A DNA stretch of 64,000 bases from Bradyrhizobium sp. SZCCT0231 (GCF_018130245.1 NZ_JAFCKP010000009.1:1-64000); one strand, 5' to 3'; shown: positions 45,282-54,170, counted from the first letter of the stretch. Program-made: numbers and translations. The notes: generated by a model from the letters alone, not told the origin.

Positions 45282-45518
45282 TCAGCTCTTCTTCTTGGAG
45301 TCGCTATACATCCGTTGCATCTCGTCCGGACAATAGGCCATGGGACCTCCGGGACGCCGAAATTTGCCGTCCTGGGTCTCGCGCACAAAGATCGTCTTCT
45401 CGTCGATCTTCTTCAGGAGAAAGACCTCCTTGTAGGAACGTTCTCCTCGGCGCGGGTTTTTCGTTTGTGACTTCGGCTCATTCCTGGTCTGCTTGCCGGC
45501 TCGGCTTGGGCACAGCAC
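45282..45518 (-). CDS. Possible small basic protein, uncertain
   Basis: A minus-strand frame of 78 codons encodes a Lys/Arg-rich start and a plausible folded part (KKIDEKTIFVRETQDGKFRR, then GGPMAYCPDEMQRMY). AAGGAGG lies inside the frame upstream of the folded part, with no good start after it. It may be a fragment of a small exported protein. The opposite orientation to the array is odd. Confidence 0.3.
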   Translation of the reverse strand: MLCPSRAGKQTRNEPKSQTKNPRRGERSYKEVFLLKKIDEKTIFVRETQDGKFRRPGGPMAYCPDEMQRMYSDSKKKS

Positions 45519-45629
45519 GTGGTCGCTGCAAGAACGGCGTCATTCATGAAATTCTGCACATTTGCGACCTTGAATTGTCGAAATCGTTTCTGATTCAATG
45601 AGGCCGTCCGACTTTTGAGGGGGCGCCCA

Positions 45630-45801
45630 ATGTGGACGAAGGAGAACCGCGGTCACTGCGACCGCGGCCGACTGCACTATCCCAGCGATTTGACAATTGA
45701 GGAATGGACCTTGGTTGAGCCGCTGATTGCGCCGGCCACGGGCGGCGGCGGCAAGCGCACGGTCGATGCACGCAAGGTGGCTAACGGCCTGATGGGTGTG
45801 C
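45630..45801 (+). pseudogene. IS5-family transposase N-terminal fragment
   Basis: The sequence begins MWTKENRGHCDRGRLHYPSDLT, then EEWTLVEPLI and GGGKRTVDARKVANGLMGV, which closely resembles the first 60 residues of Bradyrhizobium IS5-family (IS1194-like) transposases. Similarity ends near 45801 and no catalytic DDE region follows, so this is a dead end fragment. No terminal inverted repeats were identified. Confidence 0.7.
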
Positions 45802-45891
45802 GGATCACCGGTTGGCGCGTTGACAAAGCCACGATAGTTCCCTGTTCGGACAGCGCCGTCGCTTCTTACGATCAGTCAGCGGAGATGAGTC

Positions 45892-46272
45892 ATGGACGTT
45901 GATCAATTCTTAGAAGCGATTCCTGCGACTAACAACGTCTCGACGGTCGCTTCTATCCTATGCGTACTTCCAACATACTTTCTTCGTCTTGAGCCTGCGA
46001 CTTATAGGCTCGTCCTATCCGTAGGCATTGTTTTCGGACTCTCGATATTGGCATTCGCAATGACAACGGTCATCTGGCCGTTTGCGCCTCATTTTGACCG
46101 GTTCATTACAGTCTTCAGGTTCGTTGTTTTTTCGCCGTTCGTCATTGTGCTCATCGCGATACTTGCCTGCATCAAGCGCATAACCCGCGTTGGCTTATGG
46201 AGCACGGTTGTTCTGGCTTGCGTCATCCTCGATTGGGCCGGAATCGCCTTGTTTATGTTGGCTCTTTCGTAG
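45892..46272 (+). CDS. Four-segment membrane protein, candidate immunity
   Basis: The 126-residue protein is strongly hydrophobic with three to four predicted membrane helices (for example SILCVLPTYFL and LVLSVGIVFGLSILAFAMTT). GGAG lies about 8 nt upstream of the ATG. It is 55 bp before effector E2 and is AT-richer than neighbouring phage genes. Position in the cassette makes an immunity role plausible; nothing in the sequence proves it. Confidence 0.6.
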   Translation: MDVDQFLEAIPATNNVSTVASILCVLPTYFLRLEPATYRLVLSVGIVFGLSILAFAMTTVIWPFAPHFDRFITVFRFVVFSPFVIVLIAILACIKRITRVGLWSTVVLACVILDWAGIALFMLALS

Positions 46273-46327
46273 TGCCGCCTCGGGTGACCTTAAATCTCAT
46301 ACCTAACGAAAGGATCAAGAGACCGCC

Positions 46328-47598
46328 ATGCCCAGCAAGCTTCCGTCCTACACTCGAGACAAATTGGCTCTGGTCGGAAAGATGACGTCTCAGATCGCTG
46401 CTGCGGCGGCGAGGTACGGAGTACCCCCGAAGCGATCGCTGGCGCTTTGGCTCAAGAGCTATCTGACCAGACAACCTCCCTGACGAATTACGGAAAGAGG
46501 GTCGGCTCTGCGGCTGACGCGAATTCATTTCTTGCCTTGATGTTCCTCGCGGGGATGGCCAGGAATCCATTTCACCCCACGCAAGGTGCCTCGGATAGTA
46601 TTCTGGATTGGTACGATCCGAATGCGATGACGGTCGGACAGGATCTTGAAAAAAAGCTCAGAAATCCTCTGCTCGTCGACTACGGCCCTGCTGGAATGAA
46701 ATTCCAGAACGCCATTCGGGCAATTCTCAATAATCCGGATGATCCCGCCTTCGTGCCATATGTGAAGGATCTATACTCGGCCGGTGTCGCTTTGCAGAAG
46801 GGCAGCGACCAAGCTCTCATGGCGTCAACCATCGGCGCATATTTGCGTGAGGGCGTCCGAAATTATCAATCCAACATGAGCGTTAATGGCGATCTGACGA
46901 CCGGGAGCGACGCCTGGAAACGTTTGGATCCATCGACCCGAAATGCATTGCTTGTTCAATTCTACAAGCAAGGACCGACACCGAAGCTCGCGCTGAAAAA
47001 CGCAATGATCGCAGCGCAGAACGGCGTCCCCTATGTTCCCCGAGTAGGTGTGGACGGCGCCGGTGCAACATATCTGGCAAACGAAGCTGCGATCGTTCGA
47101 GCGTTGGCTGATGGGCCAGCCAGCTTTCCCGACCGCTGGAATGCGATCAACGACAGCGCGGGACTTGACTACCAGCGGTCTGTCAGGAATTCCGCAGATA
47201 GGATCACGAATCCCGCGCCTCGTGCTGGTGTGCAGCCATCAGTCGATCTCAACCCGGGTCCGCCCGCGTACATTCCGGAGTATCTGCGGTATCTGCAAGA
47301 CGCGGATCGCGTGCCTCGAACCCGTCCCGAAGACGTGCGGATTCTGAGAAGGATGCCCGCCGGGGAATCGGATCGATCCGTCTTCAATTCGAGCGACGGC
47401 GCGCCGGTGCCTTTTGTCTCCCCCGACGAGTCGTTTCCGCTCTCGCCACAGAGCGACTTCGAGAGACGATTCGGATCGTGGCCGTCACCTGCCGGCGGCG
47501 TCCTTGCCGGTGTTTATCAAGCCCCTCAAAGCCCATCCGCTTCACCAGACACCGAAGACTGGTCCGCGATGTGGCGCAGGCGCACCGGCCAGCCCTAG
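46328..47598 (+). CDS. Putative transglycosylase-like effector E2, frameshifted near its start
   Basis: From 46328 the frame reads MPSKLPSYTRDKLALVGK, then shifts at a run of five C (about 46426-46430) relative to the frame that continues from the TTG at 46447. Joined, they give AARYGVPPEAIAGALAQE, which looks like the start of a lysozyme/transglycosylase fold with a candidate catalytic Glu. The downstream part runs through DYGPAGMKFQNAI and NALLVQFYKQGP, a linker VRILRRMPAGESD, FERRFGSWP, and the tail EDWSAMWRRRTGQP. Without the shift the protein (383 residues) would lack the first helix. The terminase large gene starts 18 bp later. Confidence 0.65.
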
Positions 47599-47616
47599 GG
47601 CAAGCGAGCGCATCCA

Positions 47617-48903
47617 TTGTCCATCCTGAAAATTCCGACGGCCAAGATCTTCGAGCCGCTGCTGAAACCCGCGCGCTACAAGGGCGTTTACGGCGGACGC
47701 GGCTCGGGGAAATCGCATTTCTTCGGCGAGCTGCTGGTCGAGACCTGCCAGGCCGAGCGTGGCACGCTCGCGGTCTGCATCCGCGAGGCGCAGCGGACGC
47801 TGGCGCAATCGTCGAAGCGTTTGATCGAAGGCAAGATCGCAAGTCTCGGGCTCGGCCACGGCTTCAAGCTGTTCAGCGACAAGATCGAGGCGCCCGGGGA
47901 TGGGCTGATCATCTTCCGCGGGCTTCAGGATCACACGGCCGACTCGATCAAATCCCTGGAAGGGTTTCGCATCGCCTGGATCGACGAGGCGCAATCCTTG
48001 AGCGCGCGCAGCCTTGCCCTGCTGCGGCCGACGATCCGCGCAAAGGACTCCGAATTGTGGGCGAGCTGGAATCCGCGTCGCAAGAGCGATGCGATCGATG
48101 ATTTTTTGCGTGGCCGCCGGCCGGACGGGGCCGTCGTCGTGAAGGCGAACTGGCGCGACAATCCCTGGTTTCCGGATGTGCTCGAGGAGGAGCGGTTGCT
48201 CGACCAGATACTCTATCCGGAGCGCTACGATCACATCTGGGAAGGCGAGTATGCACGTGCCTTCGAGGGCGCCTATTTTGCCTCGCTGCTCTCGGAAGCG
48301 CGCGCGCAGGGGCGGATCGGGAGAGTTGCCGCGGATCCGCTGCTGCCGCTGCGTGCCTTCATCGACATCGGTGGCGCGGGCGCCGCGGCGGATGCCTTCA
48401 CGATCTGGATGGTGCAATGGGTCGGCAGCGAAATTCGCGTTCTCGACTACTACGAGAGCGTCGGCCAGGTGCTGGCATTTCACGTCAACTGGCTGCGCGC
48501 ACGGGGCTATGACAATGCGATCCTCTATTTGCCGCATGACGGCATTGCCGCCAACAACATCACCGGCAAGCGCTATGAGGATCATCTGCGCGAGGCCGGT
48601 TTCGCGGTGGAGCCGCCGGTGAAGAACCAGGGGCCGGGCGCGGCAATGATGCGGATCGAAGCGCTGCGGCGGCTCGGCCCCCAGCTCTGGTTCAATGCGG
48701 AGACGACGGAGCCCGGCCGCGAAGCGCTCGGCTTCTATCACGAGCGCAAGGACGAGACGCGCAACATCGGCCTCGGCCCCGAGCACGACTGGTCGAGCCA
48801 CGCCGCGGATGCGTTGGGCTTGATGGCGATCTGCTACGAGCAGCCGGGCAGGGTGGCCGCTTTCAACCGGCCGATCCGTTATGCCGAGCAGGGCTGGGTT
48901 TGA
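47617..48903 (+). CDS. Phage terminase large subunit
   Basis: The 428-residue protein has Walker A GGRGSGKS at residues 26-33 and Walker B IAWIDEAQ near residue 119, and later LYLPHDG and HDWSSHAADALG typical of the nuclease domain, matching PBSX/phage-type large terminases. It packages DNA into procapsids using ATP. The start is a TTG at 47617; no better start is in frame. It begins 18 bp after effector E2, indicating insertion of the effector cassette exactly between small and large terminase genes. Confidence 0.85.
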   Translation: MSILKIPTAKIFEPLLKPARYKGVYGGRGSGKSHFFGELLVETCQAERGTLAVCIREAQRTLAQSSKRLIEGKIASLGLGHGFKLFSDKIEAPGDGLIIFRGLQDHTADSIKSLEGFRIAWIDEAQSLSARSLALLRPTIRAKDSELWASWNPRRKSDAIDDFLRGRRPDGAVVVKANWRDNPWFPDVLEEERLLDQILYPERYDHIWEGEYARAFEGAYFASLLSEARAQGRIGRVAADPLLPLRAFIDIGGAGAAADAFTIWMVQWVGSEIRVLDYYESVGQVLAFHVNWLRARGYDNAILYLPHDGIAANNITGKRYEDHLREAGFAVEPPVKNQGPGAAMMRIEALRRLGPQLWFNAETTEPGREALGFYHERKDETRNIGLGPEHDWSSHAADALGLMAICYEQPGRVAAFNRPIRYAEQGWV

Positions 48904-48935
48904 ACGAGATGTGCGTTCAGCCTGAAGCCGCGGAG

Positions 48936-48964
48936 TTGACGATGTTCCTGTTATGTTCTAAGAT
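48936..48964 (+). promoter_or_regulatory. Promoter with exact LexA-type box (site 2)
   Basis: TTGACG (48936-48941), a 17-bp spacer and TAAGAT (48959-48964) frame GTTC (48944-48947), CTGTTAT and GTTC (48955-48958). The layout is the same as site 1. Downstream lie the small membrane protein remnant and gene (49018-49524) and the broken effector E3. Confidence 0.6.
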
Positions 48965-49017
48965 GGAAGAACTCAACCGTTGCGTGAGTTCTGCGGTGTA
49001 GGCGTTTGGAGTTGGGA

Positions 49018-49251
49018 ATGCTGGTTGCTGATCGGGTATGCGGTGGCGGCGAGCTGCTTTGCCGTTCCTTTCATTCAGCTGGATTCATGTCGAGCCATTC
49101 GCTTCGCCACCGTCACCCCGCGGCCGTGTTGCCGTCGCGACGCGGATGGTCGCACCGAATCGAGACGGGGCGCTGCGGGCTGGATCGGATCGCGATGTGC
49201 TTCCTGGCGCTGCTCGGGATTGCGGCCGTTCTTCACGGCATGTCGTTCTGA
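49018..49251 (+). pseudogene. Frameshifted membrane-protein paralogue
   Basis: The frame from 49018 ends with a hydrophobic segment (MCFLALLGIAAVLHGMSF). The N-terminal hydrophobic segment (WLLIGYAVAASCFAVPFIQL) is found in another frame. The central part resembles the intact gene at 49270 in spacing of RR..G and the final segment, so this looks like a decayed duplicate. Confidence 0.4.
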
Positions 49252-49269
49252 CGACGGAAAGTTCGGCAA

Positions 49270-49524
49270 ATGGAATACCTGCTGTACTGGCTCTTCTTTG
49301 AATTCATCGGGTGTTCGATCGCGCGAGTTGTCATTCCCGCGCTCTCATTTGGTCGGGTCTATGTGCATTCACCGAGTGTCGCTCCAGAGCGCTTCAACTG
49401 GCTCGGCTATCGCCGTGACGGCGCCGGTCGAGTGGTGATCGCGCGAGACGTTGCCGGTTTCATCGGTTTCATGATCATGGTCGTTGTATTTCTCGCCATC
49501 ATCTTTGGCGCCCAACCATTCTGA
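49270..49524 (+). CDS. Small two-segment membrane protein, candidate immunity
   Basis: The 84-residue product has membrane segments near both ends (LLYWLFFEFIGCSIARVVI; GFIGFMIMVVVFLAIIFGA) with a basic loop (NWLGYRRDGAGRVVIARDV). A GGAAAG lies upstream of the ATG. It stands between LexA-type site 2 and effector remnant E3, the usual immunity position in this array. Confidence 0.55.
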   Translation: MEYLLYWLFFEFIGCSIARVVIPALSFGRVYVHSPSVAPERFNWLGYRRDGAGRVVIARDVAGFIGFMIMVVVFLAIIFGAQPF

Positions 49525-49614
49525 CACCGATCCCGCATTCGAAGGTGCTCGCAAAGGACCTTGACTACCGACAGGAGGCTGTATCGCGCCTCCGGCTTAA
49601 CTTTGGAGATGACC

Positions 49615-50105
49615 ATGTGGAATTATTTGGCGAGGGCAGGGATGACCGCTGCGGGACTTCGCTTCATCAGGGAGACGACCCGCAAGAGGTTTACGTCGAG
49701 CGCATCAAGAAGGATTTTCGAATCCCCGACTATTACGATGCCTGGCAGCTCTAAAATTCAAACCCCGCCTATTGGGCACGTTACTACAGTCCGCCGTCGA
49801 ACTCGGTCGACGCAAAGGATGAACTGGTTCGCGACTCTGCGGCACAGGCTGGCGTTCCGAGCCGCAGGAATGTCTTTGAGTACGGTTATCCGGAGCCTGA
49901 TTCCAGCTTCAGGCCTGCAGGCGGCCCCCCACCTGATCGAGCGTCTGGTGGTGATCCATCATTTGCCGGCCGCTTTGGCAATTGGACCACGTCTCGGGCC
50001 GGCACCGCGCCCGCTGCTGGCGAAGCTGATGACCCAGCGGCGAGAGCTGCAGGCTCCGTTCGCCTCGCCGATATCCGTCGTTTGACCCGGCTGCCTCCGA
50101 CATAG
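49615..50105 (+). pseudogene. Broken effector E3
   Basis: The start region (MWNYLARAGMTAAGLRF) shifts frame near 49690 into EVYVERIKKDFRIPDYYDAW, which meets a TAA at 49752-49754. The same frame then continues as NPAYWARYYSPPSN, FAGRFGNWT and VRLADIRRLTRLPPT before stopping at 50103-50105. The RFGNW and IRRLTR elements identify the effector module. It directly adjoins a portal fragment. Confidence 0.6.
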
Positions 50106-50124
50106 CGCTGACGCAAGGCGGGGA

Positions 50125-50396
50125 CAGTGTCGGGCCGGAAGACGTCGCCGCCGCGCAACAGGAGACGGATTACGTCAATCACGCCTTCATGCAGCAGAAC
50201 GGCGGTTTCATGGCGCTCTATTCCTTCATCAAGGACGCGCTGCTGTCGAAGGCCGGCATCGTCAAGGTCTGGTGGGAGGAGCGGGAGGAGGAAAGTCGCG
50301 AGACCTATTACGATCTCACCGAGGACCAGTTCGCGCTGCTTGCTCAGGATGTCGCAGAATCGAACGGCGCGATGAAGATCGTCGCGCACAGCCTCG
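50125..50396 (+). pseudogene. Portal gene fragment (N-half, 3' part)
   Basis: The frame from about 50125 (VGPEDVAAAQQETDYVNHAF) to AMKIVAHS near 50396 is nearly identical to the interval 52402-52660 of the portal N-half. It lacks the first 90 codons. It ends at the same residue, after KIVAH, where the N-half at 52135 also diverges, marking a fixed recombination boundary. Confidence 0.7.
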
Positions 50397-50446
50397 GTCG
50401 AAACCAACGCCTTTGAAGCAGAATTCACCTGGAGGATATGACGGTC

Positions 50447-51049
50447 ATGAATGTACGAGGCATCTTGAGGCCGGCGGTGGGCATCTTCGTCGCCTTGTTT
50501 TGCTTCTCCACGAAGCCCTGCGTGGCTCAGGAGGAGATCAAGCTGACGAAGTCGATCACCATGCTGCCTGATCGACCGTCGGGCATCGCGATGGTCACCA
50601 AGTTCTGGAATCCGGAGGTCTTTCATAATTACTACTTCGTGCTGACCTTCCTCACTCCTGGTTCGCAACGCGGGTATTTCGACCGCGTGTTGGCATTTGA
50701 AGCTGCGGAGCCGGTCGAATTCAGGATCTGGGAAGGCGGAGATTGCAGCTTTGTCCAGACAATCGTGTTCCGTGTTCGATCAAAAAACGAGCCCAAGCTC
50801 GTTGTGGGCAGAGCCGCACGGACAGGGGAGTCGATCGTCAACGGGCAGGTGGTGAAGTCTTTGTCCGATCCAAGCGAGCAACGCATCCAGATCTTCGTTC
50901 CGAAGGAGGATGAGCTCGTCACGAATGTGCTCCTCTCAGCCGTGGCTGAGACCGTCACCAAGCAGAAGCTGTGCGAGGCCGAAGAGGTCCGGCAAGCGAT
51001 CCGAGCCTTCGTGCGCGAGCAGATGGCGATGCTCACGTCGCAGCAATGA
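50447..51049 (+). CDS. Exported protein paired with muramidase effector E4, candidate immunity
   Basis: The 200-residue precursor has a signal peptide (FVALFCFSTKPCVAQEE). The mature protein is about 170 residues, beta-rich, with two cysteines (DCSFV; KLCEA). The ATG at 50447 is preferred because GGAGG lies 11 nt upstream, while the ATG at 50438 is only 2 nt from it. It is 18 bp before the muramidase gene. A periplasmic location would suit neutralising a cell-wall hydrolase. No family recognised. Confidence 0.62.
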   Translation: MNVRGILRPAVGIFVALFCFSTKPCVAQEEIKLTKSITMLPDRPSGIAMVTKFWNPEVFHNYYFVLTFLTPGSQRGYFDRVLAFEAAEPVEFRIWEGGDCSFVQTIVFRVRSKNEPKLVVGRAARTGESIVNGQVVKSLSDPSEQRIQIFVPKEDELVTNVLLSAVAETVTKQKLCEAEEVRQAIRAFVREQMAMLTSQQ

Positions 51050-51067
51050 ACTCTCTAGAGGTTTCGA

Positions 51068-51748
51068 ATGACGAAGGCGGTATCAGCATCTCAAAACGGA
51101 CTTACTCGGGTCTATACAAACGACGACGGTTCGGTCACGATTTTGCATGGTGGGGGCAGGAATTGGCGCAATAACAATCCCGGCAATATTAAGTACGGCA
51201 ACAACGCCAAGGCGGCCGGAGCGATAGGACAGGACAATGAGGGCTTTGCGATCTTTCCCGACTATCAATCCGGCCTTCAGGGAATGCTGAATGTTCTCAA
51301 GAAGAAATACGGCAATTTCACCATCGGTCAGGCGATGCAACGCTATGCACCGCCGAGTGAAAACGACACCGACCGGTATACGGTATTTCTGAAAGAGAGA
51401 GTTGGCGTTCCTGACGGGACCTTGATCAAGGACCTGACACCCGACGAACTCAGCCGTCTTGTGAGCGGCATCCCCATCTACGAAGGATGGCGTGCTGGCA
51501 CGATCACTGGCGCGGGCGCCAATATGAGAGGGCCAGCATCGCCGGCCATTGCGCAACGCGCCGCGAGGCACGCCAATTCATTTGAAAACGGGGTAAGGCC
51601 GTCCCTTACTTGGCGCAGACGCAGACCGTCGAGCCGGCATTTGACGCGACGAGTTGGCTGCGGCGTCTCGCTTCGCCCAACGTGCTGTCGCCGGACGCGG
51701 CCGTCGCATTGCCGGAGTGCCAAGCGCCGCGCCGCTTCCCTTTGTTGA
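51068..51748 (+). CDS. Putative muramidase effector E4 (C-terminus shifted out of frame)
   Basis: Residues 1-155 look like a phage-type muramidase domain: NWRNNNPGNIKYGNN near residue 33, FAIFPDYQSGLQGM near 62 and MQRYAPPSENDTDRY near 91, with pattern shared by lysozyme-like tail and effector proteins. After about residue 165 the frame loses module similarity and ends at 51748. Effector-type sequence resumes in other frames from 51610 to 52082. The enzyme domain may still be made. Confidence 0.65.
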   Translation: MTKAVSASQNGLTRVYTNDDGSVTILHGGGRNWRNNNPGNIKYGNNAKAAGAIGQDNEGFAIFPDYQSGLQGMLNVLKKKYGNFTIGQAMQRYAPPSENDTDRYTVFLKERVGVPDGTLIKDLTPDELSRLVSGIPIYEGWRAGTITGAGANMRGPASPAIAQRAARHANSFENGVRPSLTWRRRRPSSRHLTRRVGCGVSLRPTCCRRTRPSHCRSAKRRAASLC

Positions 51749-52082
51749 CGGAACGATGCGGGCTCAACAGGTGCTCGACAATGCGCTTCCCGCGCCAGGA
51801 GCCGCGCCCTGGGACCTTGCCGATCGCTTCGGACATTGGAGCGGGCTCGGTGGGGTATTGGGGCCGGCGAGCGCAAGCTATGCCTCCCTCCAGGGGGGAT
51901 ACGACACGCCGTCGCCTCCCGCCGCAAGCGCGCCGGCTCCGAACGCGCCCGAAGAGACCATCGTCGATGCGCCCGCCGTCCGTCGCAGCGATATTCGCCG
52001 GTTGACCCGGCGCGATGTTTCGAACGAGGCGGACGTGTTTGAGTCAGGCGCCCCGGCGGTGCCGTATCTGTCATACAGGTGA
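51610..52082 (+). pseudogene. Out-of-frame C-terminal module of E4
   Basis: The frame at 51610 reads FDATSWLRRLASPNVLSPDA, then similarity moves near 51710 to the frame with PLPFVDGTMRAQQVLDNALP, DLADRFGHWSG, SDIRRLTRRDVSNEADVF and PAVPYLSYR. Two frameshifts separate it from the muramidase domain. RFGHW and IRRLTR link it to the other effectors. It ends 52 bp before the portal N-half. Confidence 0.55.
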
Positions 52083-52134
52083 AGTCTAGCCAGCGGGCTA
52101 TTGCGGTGAACGAGTTCTGACCAAAGGGTGTTTC

Positions 52135-52710
52135 ATGGCAAAGATGTCGATTTCCGAAGTGAAGGCGATGCTCGCCTCCGAGAAAGCCAATGCGCTCGCC
52201 GCCATGTCGGCCGCGCGGCTCGCCGAGGAGCGGGCGGATGCGATGGACTATTACCTCGGCGACATGCGCAAGGACATGCCGGCGCAGGACGGCCGCTCAC
52301 GCGCCGTGTCGACCGACGTCGCCGACACCATCGAGGGCCTGATGCCATCGCTGATGGACATCTTCGCCGGATCCGACGAGGTCGTGCGTTTCGAGCCGGT
52401 CGGCCCGGAGGACGTGGCTGCCGCGCAGCAGGAGACGGACTATGTCAACCACGTCTTCATGCAGCAGAACGGCGGCTTCATGGTGCTCTATTCCTTCATC
52501 AAGGACGCGCTGCTGTCGAAAGCCGGCATCGTCAAGGTCTGGTGGGAGGAGCGGGAGGAGGAAAGCCGCGAGACGTATTACGATCTCACCGACGACCAGT
52601 TCGCACTGCTCGCCCAGGATGCCGCGGAATCGAACGGCGCGATGAAGATCGTCGCGCACACGGTGCATGGCGGGACTGATCAGCGAGATACATCGCAGGC
52701 GGCGTCTTAG
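52135..52710 (+). CDS. Portal protein, N-terminal half (split gene)
   Basis: The 191-residue product begins MAKMSISEVKAMLASEKANA and runs into ADAMDYYLGDMRKDMPAQ, VSTDVADTIEGLMPSLMDIF and FMQQNGGFMVLYSFIKDA, the N-terminal portion of a phage portal protein with a long helix. Portal similarity ends near KIVAH (about 52660); the remaining 15 residues are foreign. The other half lies at 59111-60787. Together they would make a portal of about 735 residues. Interruption by cassettes probably inactivates portal function unless the halves assemble. Confidence 0.7.
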   Translation: MAKMSISEVKAMLASEKANALAAMSAARLAEERADAMDYYLGDMRKDMPAQDGRSRAVSTDVADTIEGLMPSLMDIFAGSDEVVRFEPVGPEDVAAAQQETDYVNHVFMQQNGGFMVLYSFIKDALLSKAGIVKVWWEEREEESRETYYDLTDDQFALLAQDAAESNGAMKIVAHTVHGGTDQRDTSQAAS

Positions 52711-52787
52711 GGTTCACAGAGCCTGCTAATCCAGGGAGCGCCTGGCGTTTGCCTCTGAACCTGCGATCCGAACGTTGTCAACAATCG

Positions 52788-52886
52788 ATGGAATCAAGGA
52801 TGCCCGAAGACAAATATGCCGGCTATGGAAACGAAGCGGAGGACTGGGTCGCGCGCTGGATCCAACCGCTCCTGCGGCAGGAGTGA
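52788..52886 (+). pseudogene. C-terminal tail of an effector (E5 remnant)
   Basis: A 32-codon frame ending at 52886 encodes EDWVARWIQPLLRQE, almost the same tail as E1 (EEWFSRWIRPLLRPE). The rest of the effector is missing. It lies after the portal N-half, at the boundary of a former cassette. Confidence 0.55.
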
Positions 52887-53031
52887 GTGGGGCGCAAATG
52901 GCGATCTTTGTGTTGCACCGCAGGCGGTTGCCGCGCTTCGTGCACTAGCCGCCCAGATGAGGTCGTGGTTGGAAGTGTATCGCGACCTATGATAGTGAGT
53001 TTACATGCGGTGGGCACTCAAGAGAGTAAGC

Positions 53032-53853
53032 ATGCGACGGCAGTTTCGTTGGACCGCGATGGCGGCAGCGCTGGTGACGATGTGCATTGCCTGTTCGCCT
53101 GCGATGGCGATCGGCTATCTGTCTGGAGTTCTGAACAAGCCAGCTTATGTGGAGGCGCTGACGAAGTTGCTCGACGCCGCACCGAGCTGGACGCGGGAAA
53201 TTCTCAAGAGGAACGGCGCTTATGTGAGTAGCGTGCGCACCACCGAGGACATTGCCGGAACCGGCTATGAGATGTTTAACATGTGTGTGCCTAGACCAAC
53301 GTGCGACGACACCACAATTGTCGTCATGTTTGCGCCGAACGGCATGCAGGCGTGGGCCGGTCTGCGCGAAAAAGGGGGTGTGTCCTACCTCGGAGCTCCG
53401 AACGATGCGCAGCAGGCGGTGCTGAAACGAGCGCTCTATGTTCCCAAGCCTGCGCCGAAGGTCACCAGTCCTTATCTATTCGACGTGCTCAAGAAGCCGG
53501 CCTATGCACGATCATCGAAAAGTCTGCTCGATCACGCCGGCAAGCTGCCGAACTGGACCCGGGACGTTCTCGCCGGGAATGAAGTGTCTTACAATAGCAG
53601 CCCCGCCGAGCCGGCAGCCATCCATGGGACCACCTACGAGGTGTTCACCGTCTGCGTTAAGGAATATAGTTGCACCAACACCAAGCTGGTCGTCATGTTC
53701 GCGCCGAACGGCGCCCAGGTATGGGGTGTGGTCGTCCATGAAAGCGTCATGTCTTATCTCGGCGAACCGAGCGACGCGCAGCTGGCTGTGATGATGGGCG
53801 CACTTGAGGCACATGATGCCAAGTGGGGGGACCCCCGGTGGCAAGTGAAGTAA
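53032..53853 (+). CDS. Tandem Ivy-like lysozyme inhibitor, probable immunity
   Basis: The 273-residue precursor has a signal peptide (MAAALVTMCIACSPAMA). It contains two similar domains, about residues 30-135 and 148-265. Each has a Cys-x4-Cys loop (CVPRPTC; CVKEYSC), VVMFAPNG, an aromatic A/QVWG or QAWAG stretch and SYLG(A/E)P. This is the Ivy (inhibitor of vertebrate lysozyme) pattern, in which a similar loop plugs the lysozyme active site. Periplasmic location suits immunity against a muramidase or transglycosylase. The truncated transglycosylase at 54068 follows on the same strand. A start at 53005 is possible. Confidence 0.75.
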   Translation: MRRQFRWTAMAAALVTMCIACSPAMAIGYLSGVLNKPAYVEALTKLLDAAPSWTREILKRNGAYVSSVRTTEDIAGTGYEMFNMCVPRPTCDDTTIVVMFAPNGMQAWAGLREKGGVSYLGAPNDAQQAVLKRALYVPKPAPKVTSPYLFDVLKKPAYARSSKSLLDHAGKLPNWTRDVLAGNEVSYNSSPAEPAAIHGTTYEVFTVCVKEYSCTNTKLVVMFAPNGAQVWGVVVHESVMSYLGEPSDAQLAVMMGALEAHDAKWGDPRWQVK

Positions 53854-54067
53854 ACCGGCCGCGGCGAATGATGACCGTCGGGAAGCGGCGCGTCTCGTTC
53901 TGGATTGATCGCTCCGTCGTCACCTGATGGTTGCCCAATGCTGACATGATTGCGACGTCGTGGGCGCGGGATGCCTGGGCGTTCGCGCCGATTGCGTACC
54001 AAACACGTGCAAACTTTGGAGTGAACAGCGGTCCTCGCGGGCCGCTGTTCTCATTTGTGGAGGCGAG

Positions 54068-54170
54068 ATGGATATTCTCGACAAGATCATTTCAGCCGAG
54101 AGCAGCGGCAATCTGGATAAGGCGAACAAGCCGAACAAGACCTCGAGCGCGCTCGGGACGGCGTCACAGG
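54068..54170 (+). pseudogene. Truncated transglycosylase-like effector E6
   Basis: After a GGAGG-like region a frame starts MDILDKIISAESSGNLDKAN and continues SSALGTAS, matching the ES...G..Q segment of lytic transglycosylases, then loses similarity near 54170 and runs into unrelated and then portal sequence. It would have been the effector partner of the Ivy-like gene. A GC hairpin with GCGGTCC/GGGCCGC lies at 54025-54050. Confidence 0.5.

Noticed and set aside
54025-54050. GC hairpin read as a terminator
   Set aside because: The stem GCGGTCC/GGGCCGC has no T-run, so termination is not supported.
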